NCBI RefSeq assembly: GCF_900107245.1
Contig: NZ_FNPG01000004.1
Span: 1 to 64,000, forward strand
Reading direction: 5' to 3'
DNA length: 64,000 nucleotides
Source of the DNA: Lachnobacterium bovis DSM 14045
GTDB lineage: Bacteria; Bacillota; Clostridia; Lachnospirales; Lachnospiraceae
The translations under genes were made by a program, and so were the position numbers. The stretch's first letter is position 1, and each line of letters starts with the position of its first letter. Below the pieces are notes generated by a model. It ran no database searches. It had not been told where the DNA came from and worked only from the letters and a program-made list of their open reading frames with translations. Positions 35,395 to 44,467 of this stretch are shown here, piece after piece.

Positions 35395-36483
35395 GTGAAA
35401 TATGCATTATGGTTGTCAAATATAAAAGGAATTTCAAGTGGGAAAATAAGAATCATAAGAGAATTTTACAAAAATGCAGAAACGATATATAATCTTACAA
35501 GAGATGAGTTAAAAAAGATAAAGGGTCTGACAGAAAAGGATGTTTCAAATATTTTATCTAGTAAAGATAATTGGAATTTAGATTCTAAATTATATCAGTT
35601 ATATGAAAATGGTGTTTCGTTTGTTTCACAGGAGCAAAAAGAATATCCCAAAAATCTTAAAAATATTGTTGATGCACCGTATAGTCTCTATTATAAAGGG
35701 AATTTACCAAACTCGAATAGTAAGTCGGTTGCTATAGTTGGTGCGCGTACAAGAAGTCAATATGGAAGTCAGGTGACTACTAGACTTTCTAAAATGCTTG
35801 CAGATGAAGATATTAATGTCATTAGCGGATTAGCTAGAGGAATTGATGCTGATGCTCATACAGGAGCGTTAATGTCTAATAAGACAGGAAAAACATTTGC
35901 TGTTTTAGGTTGCGGTGTAAATGTTTGCTATCCTAAACAAAATAAATACATATACGATAAAATAATTGAAAAAGGTGGCGGAATTATTTCGGAATATCCA
36001 CCTGATACTAAACCGCTTAGAACATTGTTTCCATCTAGAAACAGGATAATTGCAGGGCTTAGTGATTGCACGGTAGTGATAGAGGCAAGAGAAAAAAGTG
36101 GATCATTAATAACGGCCGATTATGCAATGGAACAGGGAAAAGATGTATATGCGCTTCCTGGAAGAGTAACCGATGAATTAAGTTTTGGTTGTAATTACTT
36201 GATAAAACAGGGCGCAGGTGTTATAGTAAGTCCCGAGGATTTTCTTAAAGAATTCAATAGTTTTTATGAAAATTTATGCTCTCAAATAAATTTTTATGAA
36301 AAATTACTTGAAAAAGATGAATTGTTGGTGTATAGTTTACTAGATTTTACCCCAACCAATTTGGGAACAATAATTGAAAAATCATCGATGAATCTCTTAG
36401 AAATTCTGGAGATTTTAGAACATCTTAAGCAAAAAGGCTATGTAAAAGAAATTATTTCAAACTATTTTGTTCGTTGTATTTAA
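35395..36483 (+). CDS. dprA: DNA-processing protein DprA
   Basis: The 362-residue protein loads RecA on incoming single-stranded DNA during transformation. A SAM/HhH-like N-terminus (residues 1-65) precedes the Rossmann fold: KSVAIVGARTRSQYG, DINVISGLARGIDADAHTGAL, VLGCGVNVCYPKQN, ISEYPPDTKPLRTLFPSRNRIIAGLS and EAREKSGSLITADYAMEQGKDVYALPG. A small winged-helix-like C-terminus follows. The start is GTG at 35395, 8 bases after GGAGGA. It is clearly in an operon with comM and topA. Confidence 0.95.
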   Translation: MKYALWLSNIKGISSGKIRIIREFYKNAETIYNLTRDELKKIKGLTEKDVSNILSSKDNWNLDSKLYQLYENGVSFVSQEQKEYPKNLKNIVDAPYSLYYKGNLPNSNSKSVAIVGARTRSQYGSQVTTRLSKMLADEDINVISGLARGIDADAHTGALMSNKTGKTFAVLGCGVNVCYPKQNKYIYDKIIEKGGGIISEYPPDTKPLRTLFPSRNRIIAGLSDCTVVIEAREKSGSLITADYAMEQGKDVYALPGRVTDELSFGCNYLIKQGAGVIVSPEDFLKEFNSFYENLCSQINFYEKLLEKDELLVYSLLDFTPTNLGTIIEKSSMNLLEILEILEHLKQKGYVKEIISNYFVRCI

Positions 36484-36534
36484 TATTTTTTTGCTAAGAT
36501 GTACTTGAATTTTATGAGTTAGGAGTATATGGGT

Positions 36535-38610
36535 ATGGCTAAATATCTGGTAATAGTTGAGTCACCTGCAAAGGTAAAGACAATAAAAAAATTTCTTGGA
36601 AAGAATTATGAAGTAATGGCATCAAATGGGCACGTTAGAGATTTACCTAAGAGCCAGCTTGGAGTTGATGTTGAAAATGATTTTGAACCAAAGTATATAA
36701 CAATTCGTGGAAAGGGCGAAATTTTGGCTAAACTTCGAAGAGAAGTAAAAAAAGCTGAAAAGATTTATCTCGCAACTGACCCTGACCGCGAGGGAGAAGC
36801 TATTTCATGGCATCTTACCCAAGCGTTAAAACTTGAAGGCAAAGAAGTATATAGAATTAGTTTTAATGAGATTACTAAATCTGCTGTTAAGGCTGCATTT
36901 AAGAATCCTAGGAGTATTGATACAGATTTAGTAGATGCACAGCAGGCAAGAAGAATTTTGGATCGTATTGTAGGGTATAAGATTTCTCCACTTCTTTGGG
37001 CTAAAGTTAAAAGAGGATTAAGTGCAGGTAGAGTTCAATCTGTTGCTCTTAGAATAGTTTGTGACAGAGAAGAGGAGATTAATGCATTTATCCCTTCAGA
37101 GTATTGGAATTTAGAGGCTAATTTATCTGTTGAGGGTGAAAAGAAACCTTTAGTAGCTAAACTTTTTGGTAAAAATGATGAAAAAATAAATATTTCTTCC
37201 AAGGATGAAATGGACCAGGTATTAAAAGATATGGAAGGGAAGAAGGTAGAAATCCTTAACGTAAAAAAAGGCGAAAGGATTAAAAAAGCTCCACTCCCAT
37301 TTACAACTAGTACAATGCAACAAGAAGCATCAAAGGCGCTAAATTTTCCTATTCAAAAAACTATGAGAATAGCGCAGCAGTTGTATGAAGGTATTGATGT
37401 AAAGGGGCAGGGTACAGTTGGTCTTATAACATATTTAAGAACAGATTCTACACGAATTTCTGATGAAGCGCAGGAGACAGCAAGAGAGTTTATCTCTGAA
37501 AACTATGGTGATAAATATTTATCAGCAGGTGAAATTAAAAAAACTTCAAAGGTTAACGTACAGGATGCTCATGAGGCAATAAGACCATCAGATATTAGTC
37601 GAGTACCATCAGAAATTAAAGAATCTCTTACAAGAGATCAATTTCGTTTATACAATTTGATTTGGAAACGTTATACAGCTAGTAGAATGTCTAATGCTAA
37701 ATATGAGACAACAACAGTGACAATTGGAATTGGCGAGTATCGTTTTAGAGTATCTGCATCAAAAATTGCATTTGATGGATTTATGTTGGCTTATACGGAA
37801 GCTGACGAAGAAAAAGTAAAGAGTAATGTAATGCTTAAGTCAATTGATGAAAATTCCAAGCTTATATTGAATGAATTTGAGCCTACTCAGCACTTTACAC
37901 AACCACCAGCACACTATACTGAAGCATCGTTGGTTAAAACATTAGAGGAATTAGGTATTGGTAGACCTAGTACTTATTCTCCAACAATTACAACAATCAT
38001 TGCTAGACATTATATAACAAAAGAACAGAAAAATTTATATGTAACAGAGATCGGAGAGGTTGTAAATTCAATTATGAAGGAGTCTTTTTCTTCAATTGTT
38101 GATGAAAGATTTACAGCTAATATGGAAGCTTTGTTAGATAATGTCGCAGTTGGTAAGATTGCGTGGAAAACGGTTATAGAGAATTTTTATCCTGATCTAA
38201 AAAAAGCAGTAGATGAAGCGGAAGAACAACTTGAAAAGGTTACGATTGAAGATGAAGTGACCGATGTAGTATGTGAAGAGTGTGGACGAAATATGGTTGT
38301 TAAATATGGACCACATGGTAAATTTTTGGCGTGTCCAGGTTTCCCAGAGTGTAGAAACACAAAGACGTATTTTGAAAAAATTGGTGTTTCATGTCCAAAA
38401 TGTGGAAAGGACGTTGTCATCAAAAAAACTAAAAAAGGTAGAAAGTATTATGGCTGTATTGATAATCCAGAATGCGATTTCATGAGTTGGGGTCGACCAG
38501 TTAATGAAAAATGTCCAAAATGCGGTGGTTATATGGTTGTAAAGGGCAAGAAGATTGCATGTCAGGATCCACAGTGCGGTTACATAATGGATAAACCACA
38601 AGAAGAATAA
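36535..38610 (+). CDS. topA: DNA topoisomerase I
   Basis: The 691-residue type IA topoisomerase relaxes negative supercoils. TOPRIM motifs include VIVESPAKVKTIKKFLG and LATDPDREGEAISWHL; the catalytic Tyr is in GLITYLRTDSTRIS near residue 300. The C-terminus has three zinc-binding modules: CEECGRNMVVKYG-CPGFPEC, CPKCGKDVVIKK-CIDNPEC and CPKCGGYMVVKG-CQDPQC. The ATG at 36535 is preferred to one 6 bases upstream because AGGAG is then 9 bases away. It sits between dprA and codY, a conserved order in this group. Confidence 0.96.
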   Translation: MAKYLVIVESPAKVKTIKKFLGKNYEVMASNGHVRDLPKSQLGVDVENDFEPKYITIRGKGEILAKLRREVKKAEKIYLATDPDREGEAISWHLTQALKLEGKEVYRISFNEITKSAVKAAFKNPRSIDTDLVDAQQARRILDRIVGYKISPLLWAKVKRGLSAGRVQSVALRIVCDREEEINAFIPSEYWNLEANLSVEGEKKPLVAKLFGKNDEKINISSKDEMDQVLKDMEGKKVEILNVKKGERIKKAPLPFTTSTMQQEASKALNFPIQKTMRIAQQLYEGIDVKGQGTVGLITYLRTDSTRISDEAQETAREFISENYGDKYLSAGEIKKTSKVNVQDAHEAIRPSDISRVPSEIKESLTRDQFRLYNLIWKRYTASRMSNAKYETTTVTIGIGEYRFRVSASKIAFDGFMLAYTEADEEKVKSNVMLKSIDENSKLILNEFEPTQHFTQPPAHYTEASLVKTLEELGIGRPSTYSPTITTIIARHYITKEQKNLYVTEIGEVVNSIMKESFSSIVDERFTANMEALLDNVAVGKIAWKTVIENFYPDLKKAVDEAEEQLEKVTIEDEVTDVVCEECGRNMVVKYGPHGKFLACPGFPECRNTKTYFEKIGVSCPKCGKDVVIKKTKKGRKYYGCIDNPECDFMSWGRPVNEKCPKCGGYMVVKGKKIACQDPQCGYIMDKPQEE

Positions 38611-38634
38611 GAAATACAGAAAGGAACGGGATAT

Positions 38635-39423
38635 ATGAGCGTTCAATTATTAGACAAAACAAGAAAGATAAACAAATTACTTCACAATAACAGTTCATCA
38701 AAGGTTGTATTTAATGATATTTGTGATGTACTAACTGGAGTGTTAGAATCTGACATTTTAGTAATTAGTAAAAAAGGAAAAGTCTTGGGATCAAGTGTAT
38801 GTAACGGTGTTGACGAAATTAAGGAATTAATTGTTGATGAAGTTGGAGGATATATTGATCCAGCATTGAATGAACGTCTTCTCGGAATTCTTTCAACAAA
38901 GGAAAACGTTAATTTAGAGACACTTGGATTTGGAGAAGAAAGCAAAAGATATCAGGCAATTATTACACCTATTGATATTGCAGGTGAGCGTTTAGGAACT
39001 TTATTTGAGTATCGAAGTGATAGAGAATATGATATTGATGATATTATTTTAACAGAATATGGTGCAACAGTAGTTGGACTTGAAATGTTACGTTCAGTTA
39101 ATGAAGAACATGCCGAAGAAGAGAGAAAAGTTCAGATTGTTAAATCTGCAATGAGTACATTATCTTATTCTGAGAAAGAAGCTATTGTTCAAATTTTCAA
39201 GGCTTTAGATGGTACAGAAGGAATTCTTGTAGCAAGTAGAATTGCAGATGAAGTTGGAATTACACGTTCTGTAATTGTTAATGCACTTCGTAAATTTGAA
39301 AGTGCAGGTGTTATCGAGTCTAGATCATCAGGAATGAAAGGTACATATATCAAAGTTATTAATGATGCCATTTTTGATGAATTAAGCAAAGGTGATGATG
39401 ATAAAAAGAAAATTTATAGCTAA
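38635..39423 (+). CDS. codY: GTP/branched-chain amino acid sensing repressor CodY
   Basis: The 262-residue regulator has an N-terminal GAF domain (KVVFNDICDVLTGVLESDILVISKKGKVLG, residues 20-160) that binds Ile, Leu and Val, and a C-terminal winged helix (residues 200-255: ASRIADEVGITRSVIVNALRKFESAGVIESRSSGMKGTYIKV), nearly identical to the family consensus. With GTP it represses nutrient scavenging genes and, in several Firmicutes, motility. It follows topA by 24 bp and precedes the flagellar operon, separated by a strong terminator. Confidence 0.97.
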   Translation: MSVQLLDKTRKINKLLHNNSSSKVVFNDICDVLTGVLESDILVISKKGKVLGSSVCNGVDEIKELIVDEVGGYIDPALNERLLGILSTKENVNLETLGFGEESKRYQAIITPIDIAGERLGTLFEYRSDREYDIDDIILTEYGATVVGLEMLRSVNEEHAEEERKVQIVKSAMSTLSYSEKEAIVQIFKALDGTEGILVASRIADEVGITRSVIVNALRKFESAGVIESRSSGMKGTYIKVINDAIFDELSKGDDDKKKIYS

Positions 39424-39512
39424 TATTTTACTTTAAATTATATAACTTGAAATTTTATATTTGAGATAAATTTTTTTATTAAGTATTTATACTAAATGTT
39501 TATATTATAATG

Positions 39513-39583
39513 AATCCTATATCAATTCAAAATATCGTGCATCGAAAAAATGTACGTGTTTAGGAGTTGATATAGGATTTTTT
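39513..39583 (+). terminator. Strong terminator after codY
   Basis: AATCCTATATCAA and TTGATATAGGATT form a perfect 13-bp stem, followed by TTTTTT. The loop contains a second stem (CGTGCAT / ATGTACG, one G-U pair). It separates codY from flgB. Confidence 0.92.
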
Positions 39584-39649
39584 GACGTTAAGACATTTAG
39601 AAAAATATATTATTTTTTACATAAAATTTACCGATAGAGTATCTATAAT
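39582..39649 (+). promoter_or_regulatory. Candidate promoters of the flagellar operon
   Basis: TTGACG (39582-39587) and TATATT (39606-39611) have an 18-base spacer. A second -10 (TATAAT, 39644-39649) lies 23 bases before flgB but has no good -35. A sigma28-type TAAA-N15-GCCGATAA pattern was not found; ACCGATAG at 39630 lacks the spaced -35. The main promoter is undecided. Confidence 0.4.
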
Positions 39650-39671
39650 AGAGTGAAAAAGGAGGGATTTT

Positions 39672-40067
39672 GTGTTTGATTCGACATCATTTAATTATAT
39701 AAATGTTTTAACCAAAGCAGCGGATGCAAGTAATAGGAGAAAAGATATAATTTCTAATAATTTAGCAAATGTTAGCACACCAGGTTTTAAAAGAAAAGAT
39801 TTAGATTTTGAAAGCGTTTTGAAGAGAGAATTAGGAAACTTTAAATATACATCTTTAGACAGTAAGATTAAGGATACAAGATTATATAAACTAAATCCTG
39901 TGGTATATACAGACAGATCACAGTTTTCATACAGATTAGATGGCAATAATGTTGATATTGATACAGAAAATGTAGAATTAGCATCTGAAACGATTAAATA
40001 CCAAACTTTAACACAAAGTATAAGCTCTGAATTTAATCGAATGAGATATGCGATGGGAAAATCATAA
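39672..40067 (+). CDS. flgB: Flagellar basal-body rod protein FlgB
   Basis: The 131-residue protein forms the proximal rod. The N-terminal rod signature is visible (ASNRRKDIISNNLANVSTPGFKRKDLDFE) and the C-terminal coil carries the NNVDIDTENVELASETIKYQTL motif. The start is GTG, 5 bases after GGAGGG. It is the first gene of the flagellar cluster. Confidence 0.95.
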   Translation: MFDSTSFNYINVLTKAADASNRRKDIISNNLANVSTPGFKRKDLDFESVLKRELGNFKYTSLDSKIKDTRLYKLNPVVYTDRSQFSYRLDGNNVDIDTENVELASETIKYQTLTQSISSEFNRMRYAMGKS

Positions 40068-40121
40068 ATTTTTAGTTAAGAATATATAAAATAAACCGAA
40101 ATTATTTAAAGGAGGTATTAA

Positions 40122-40565
40122 ATGGGATTATTTCAAGCTTTTAATATAAGTGCTTCTGGTATGACAGCTCAAAGATTTAGAACTGATATTATAGCAGAGA
40201 ATATAGCAAATATTAATACTACAAGAAATGAAAATAATGTGCCATATAGAAGGAAAATAGTTACTTTTCAAGAAAAATCAGTTACACCATTTAGTGAATA
40301 TTATTCAACCTCTAGAAATAAATTGGTGGGAAATGGAGTAAAAGTTACTTCAGTTCAAGAGGATAGAACAACAGATTTGGTACAAAAGTATGATCCTTCA
40401 AATCCTGATGCAGATGAGAACGGTTATGTTTATTATCCTAATGTTAACACCGTAACAGAGATGACTAATCTTATAGATGCAACTCGTGCATATGAAGCAA
40501 ATGTCACAGCGTTTCAGGCATCAAAGGCAATGGCACAAGCAGGATTACAGGTTGGAGGAAGATAG
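40122..40565 (+). CDS. flgC: Flagellar basal-body rod protein FlgC
   Basis: The 147-residue rod protein has the N-terminal motif FNISASGMTAQRFRTDIIAENIANINTT and the C-terminal YPNVNTVTEMTNLIDATRAYEANVTAFQASKAM, both conserved in FlgC. SD AAAGGAGG lies ahead of the ATG. It follows flgB by 54 bp. Confidence 0.96.
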   Translation: MGLFQAFNISASGMTAQRFRTDIIAENIANINTTRNENNVPYRRKIVTFQEKSVTPFSEYYSTSRNKLVGNGVKVTSVQEDRTTDLVQKYDPSNPDADENGYVYYPNVNTVTEMTNLIDATRAYEANVTAFQASKAMAQAGLQVGGR

Positions 40566-40644
40566 TGACATAGTAAATATTATATGAATATAATGATGTA
40601 ATAAATTAAGGTAACTTAAAAATAAATAGAAAGGGCAAAAATAA

Positions 40645-40953
40645 ATGATGAATATTGGAGCAGTGACAGGTGTAACCTCGGATTATGTTATTGATTTTGC
40701 AAAGAAAAATGATTTATTAGGTTCCGAGTCGTTTCAGTCAGTTTTAGACACAGCGATGGAACAGATTGATGAAACAAACTTATTACAAAACAGAGCAGAA
40801 TCAGAAGAAATAAGGTTCGCCTTAGGAAAAGCGGAAAACACACATGATTTAATGGTAGCGGAGACAAAAGCTTCGGTAGCTTTACAGTATACGGTTGAGG
40901 TAAGAGATAAAATTATAGAAGCATATAATCATATCATGCAAATGCAAGTTTAA
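40645..40953 (+). CDS. fliE: Flagellar hook-basal body protein FliE
   Basis: The 102-residue protein links the MS-ring to the rod. The C-terminal half matches the family: KAENTHDLMVAETKASVALQYTVEVRDKIIEAYNHIMQMQV. Two ATG codons lie in tandem (40645, 40648); AAAGGG is 6-9 bases upstream of them. The first is used here. Confidence 0.94.
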   Translation: MMNIGAVTGVTSDYVIDFAKKNDLLGSESFQSVLDTAMEQIDETNLLQNRAESEEIRFALGKAENTHDLMVAETKASVALQYTVEVRDKIIEAYNHIMQMQV

Positions 40954-40970
40954 TTAAAGGGGTAATGTAA

Positions 40971-42578
40971 ATGCCAGAACAAGTAAAAAAAATATTAGAC
41001 CGGTTTCTCGAGTGGTGGAAGAAGTTTGAAACCAAACAAAAAGCTCTTCTTATCAGCATAATAGCGGTTATAGTCCTTGCTTTGGTAATATTGGGAGTAG
41101 TGGTATCAAGACCATCGTATGTGACAATTGTAACTTGTGAAGATACCAAAAAGGCTAGTGAGGTTAAAGAATTATTTGATAAAGATGGAAGCATTAATTA
41201 TAAAGTATCGGATGACGGTTTGACCTTTAAAGTTGTTAAAGAAGATGAAGCTAATGCTACTATTTTGTTGGGAAAAAATGACATTCCATCAGATGGATAT
41301 AGTATTGAGAATGTTACAAGTGGAAGTTTTTCGACAACAGAAGCAGATAAACAAAAAAAATATCAATTATATTTAGAAAAAAAATTTGCAGAACATCTTA
41401 AAACTATTTCACATGTAAAAGATGCAAAAGTTGATTTGAAATTGCCAAGTGATGATGGAACAATCAGTTCAAAAAAAGAACAAGGATATGCATCAATTGT
41501 TTTAGACTTATCGAAGGATTTAGATGAAGATCAAGCATATGGAATAGCGCAGTTTGTCGCAACGGAGTTAGGAAATGAAGATACATCTAATGTTATGATT
41601 ATTGATACAAAAGCGAATGTTTTGTATGCGGGAACAGATTCAGAAAACCAGGTTGGAGCAGCTAGCTCTAAATTATCATATCAGCAGAAACAGGAAGCTA
41701 AGATTAAAAAAGATATAAAAGACCTTTTGGTAAAATCTAAAACTTATTCGAATGTTGAAGTTTCTTTGGGATTGAAACTTGATTTTGATGATACAGAATC
41801 GGTACAACATAATTTTTCTGCACCTGATGGACAAACAAATGGTATGGTAGGTTCAGTTAGTGAATATGGTTCTGAATCAACAGGAGGTCCGGCAGCAGAG
41901 CCAGGAACAGGTTCAAACGATGATACGACATATCAGACGCAAGATGGTAATACTACATCATCAACTATAAGTGATAAAACAACAAATTATCAAAATAATG
42001 AAGAAATAATCAAAAAGAAAAATTCAGGTGGAACAATAAAATATTCTGAATCAACAGCATCTATTAAAGCAACACAGTATGTTGTATATGATGAAAAAAA
42101 GATGAAATCATCTGGAGAATTAAAAGGACAATCATTTGACGAATTCGTTTCAAAAAATTCAAAAGCTAAAACTGTTAAAGTAACTAAAAACATGAAAACT
42201 TTAATTGCAAAAGCAACAGGTTTAGATGAAGCAAATATTGAAATTCAAGTTTTGCAGCAACCTGAATTCGTTTATGATGATTCAAGTATTAGTGTAACTG
42301 ATATTTTACAAATTGTTTTAGCAGTACTGATATTTGCGTTATTAGGTTACGTTGTATTTAGAAGTACTCAAAAAGCTAAAGAAGTTGAAGAAGTTGAGCC
42401 GGAAGTATCTGTTGAAAGTTTGTTGCAACAGACTGAAGAAGCTGAAAAAGATAATCTTGAAAATATTGGTTATCAAGAAAAATCAGAGACTCGTAGGCTT
42501 ATTGAACAATTTGTAGATGATAACCCTGAGGCAGTAGCATTGTTGCTACGAAATTGGTTGAATGAGGACTGGGAGTAG
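40971..42578 (+). CDS. fliF: Flagellar MS-ring protein FliF
   Basis: The 535-residue membrane protein forms the MS-ring. The first membrane segment (LLISIIAVIVLALVILGVVV) is near residue 25 and the second (ILQIVLAVLIFALLGYVVF) near 445. Between them lie the secretin-like ring-building domains (SYVTIVTCEDTKKASEVKELFD; KKYQLYLEKKFAEHLKTISHVKDAKVDLKLP). A Ser/Thr/Gly-rich loop (about 285-345) is the usual variable part. The C-terminal tail ending in LLRNWLNEDWE binds FliG. Confidence 0.96.
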   Translation: MPEQVKKILDRFLEWWKKFETKQKALLISIIAVIVLALVILGVVVSRPSYVTIVTCEDTKKASEVKELFDKDGSINYKVSDDGLTFKVVKEDEANATILLGKNDIPSDGYSIENVTSGSFSTTEADKQKKYQLYLEKKFAEHLKTISHVKDAKVDLKLPSDDGTISSKKEQGYASIVLDLSKDLDEDQAYGIAQFVATELGNEDTSNVMIIDTKANVLYAGTDSENQVGAASSKLSYQQKQEAKIKKDIKDLLVKSKTYSNVEVSLGLKLDFDDTESVQHNFSAPDGQTNGMVGSVSEYGSESTGGPAAEPGTGSNDDTTYQTQDGNTTSSTISDKTTNYQNNEEIIKKKNSGGTIKYSESTASIKATQYVVYDEKKMKSSGELKGQSFDEFVSKNSKAKTVKVTKNMKTLIAKATGLDEANIEIQVLQQPEFVYDDSSISVTDILQIVLAVLIFALLGYVVFRSTQKAKEVEEVEPEVSVESLLQQTEEAEKDNLENIGYQEKSETRRLIEQFVDDNPEAVALLLRNWLNEDWE

Positions 42579-42584
42579 AAGATT

Positions 42585-43589
42585 ATGGATGAATCATTAA
42601 CAGGAGTACAAAAAGCTGCTATTTTGTTAATTGCATTGGGTCCAGAAAAATCAGCAGCAATTTTTCAACATTTAAAAGAAGAGGAAATAGAAGAGTTAAC
42701 TCTAGAAATAGCAAATACAAGAAGTGTCTCAGCTGAAACTAAAGAAGATGTGCTAAATGAATTTTATCAGGTTTGTTTAGCACAGCAGTATATTGCCGAG
42801 GGTGGTATTGGTTATGCAAAAGAGCTTCTTGAAAAAGCACTTGGTGATGACAAAGCTCAGGATGTTATTTCTAAGCTTACGGCATCGTTACAAGTTCGTC
42901 CATTTGAATTTGTACGAAAAACAGATCCAAGTCAGCTATTAAACTTTATACAAGACGAACATCCACAGACAATTGCGATGATTTTGTCATATTTGACACC
43001 ATCGCAGGCAGCTTTAGTGCTAGGAGCATTACCTCCTGAAAAACAGGCTGATGTTGCAAGACGTATTGCGTTGATGGATAGAACGTCACCAGATGTAATT
43101 AAGGAAGTTGAGAAAGTGTTAGAAAAGAAATTGTCATCTTTAGTAAATCAAGATTACACTATCGTTGGTGGTGTAGATGCTACAGTAAATATTTTAAATA
43201 CAGTAGATCGTGCTACAGAAAAGCACATTATGGAGACTCTCGAAATCGAAGAGCCAGAATTGGCAGACGAAATCAGGAAAAAGATGTTTGTATTCGAAGA
43301 TATCTTGTTGCTTGATGATCGTGCAATTCAAAGAGTACTTCGTGATGTTGAAAATGCGGATCTTGAGCTTGCACTTAAGAGTTCAAATGAAGAAGTGCAA
43401 AATGTTATCTTCAAGAATTTATCTAAGCGTCTTGCATCTATGATTAAAGAAGATATAGAATTTATGGGCCCTGTTCGTATGAAGGATGTTGAAGAAGCAC
43501 AGCAGAAGATTGTAAATATTATTAGAAAACTAGAAGATGCTGGCGAGATTGTAATTTCAAGAGGAGGAGGAGACGATATCGTTGTCTAA
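42585..43589 (+). CDS. fliG: Flagellar motor switch protein FliG
   Basis: The 334-residue switch protein sits on the MS-ring and faces the stator. It has the N-terminal domain (LTGVQKAAILLIALGPEKSAAIFQHL), the middle EHPQ motif (IQDEHPQTIAMILSYL), and the C-terminal torque helix (MFVFEDILLLDDRAIQRVLRDVENADLELALK) with the charged residues that meet MotA. It starts 6 bp after fliF and overlaps fliH by 8 bp. Confidence 0.97.
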   Translation: MDESLTGVQKAAILLIALGPEKSAAIFQHLKEEEIEELTLEIANTRSVSAETKEDVLNEFYQVCLAQQYIAEGGIGYAKELLEKALGDDKAQDVISKLTASLQVRPFEFVRKTDPSQLLNFIQDEHPQTIAMILSYLTPSQAALVLGALPPEKQADVARRIALMDRTSPDVIKEVEKVLEKKLSSLVNQDYTIVGGVDATVNILNTVDRATEKHIMETLEIEEPELADEIRKKMFVFEDILLLDDRAIQRVLRDVENADLELALKSSNEEVQNVIFKNLSKRLASMIKEDIEFMGPVRMKDVEEAQQKIVNIIRKLEDAGEIVISRGGGDDIVV

Positions 43590-44367
43590 TATTGTAAAAC
43601 AAGGGTTTATCGTCAATCAACCTAGTGATATTAAAGTTATAGATTCTGATAAAAATTTAAAAGAGCGTTTTGGAGAGATAATTTTATCTCCTGAAAAGAC
43701 TGTAAGTGCTACCACTAGTAGTGGTAGCTCTTCTTCAAAAGGGACAGAAGATATTGCATTAGATACAGATTTAATCATTAAAGATGCGCAAGAAAAAGCA
43801 AAAAGTATTATAGAAAAAGCAAATAGTGAATCTGATGCAATTATTGCAAGTGCAAAAGAAGAGTCAATAAAAATATATCAAGAAAATAAGAAACTAGGTT
43901 ATGAAGAGGGCGTTAAACAACTAAATGATGAAATAGATAAAAGAAGAGAAGAACTAGAAGCAGAATATCTTTCCAAAAATACTAAGTTGGAACAATCTTA
44001 TGCCGAACGAGAAGAAAGTATGGAAAAAGACATAGTAGATGTTGTAGCTCAAATATTTGAAAAGGTATTTAGAATACAGTTTGCAGATAAAAAAGAAATA
44101 TTGCTTTATTTGGTAAGAAATACAATTTTAAATGTTGAACCAGATAAGGAATTTAGAATAAGAGTATCGACAGCCTATAGGTCATATTTTGAAGAACATA
44201 TTTCAGAAATCCAAGATAAAGTAGGAAATGGAGTAAATCTTGAGATACTTAATGATTCTAGTTTAAACGATTCACAATGCCTGATTGAAACTAATACAGG
44301 TGTATTTGATTGTGGAATTGATACGCAATTGTCAAATCTTATTAAGGATATTAAATCCTTAGCTTAA
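43582..44367 (+). CDS. fliH: Flagellar assembly protein FliH
   Basis: The 261-residue protein restrains the export ATPase FliI. It has a low-complexity N-terminus, a long coiled coil (about residues 70-150, with EKAKSIIEKANSESDAIIASAKEESIKIYQENKKLG) and the conserved C-terminal FliH/V-ATPase-E-like domain (FEKVFRIQFADKKEILLYLVRNTILNVEPDKEFRIRVS; LIETNTGVFDCGIDTQL). The start is TTG inside the end of fliG, after GAGGAGGAGG, so the two are coupled. 100 bp without features lie between it and fliI. Confidence 0.92.
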   Translation: MSNIVKQGFIVNQPSDIKVIDSDKNLKERFGEIILSPEKTVSATTSSGSSSSKGTEDIALDTDLIIKDAQEKAKSIIEKANSESDAIIASAKEESIKIYQENKKLGYEEGVKQLNDEIDKRREELEAEYLSKNTKLEQSYAEREESMEKDIVDVVAQIFEKVFRIQFADKKEILLYLVRNTILNVEPDKEFRIRVSTAYRSYFEEHISEIQDKVGNGVNLEILNDSSLNDSQCLIETNTGVFDCGIDTQLSNLIKDIKSLA

Positions 44368-44467
44368 AGTTTAGCTAGCAAAATAGAAATATTTGATTTT
44401 TAAAGAGTTAGATTGTAACTGGTTAAATTATAAGAGCTAAATTATAAAGAGGCTTGGGGGTTGATTC

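Noticed and set aside
39625-39640. Sigma28 promoter before flgB
   Set aside because: ACCGATAG resembles the -10 but no TAAA lies at the required distance upstream.
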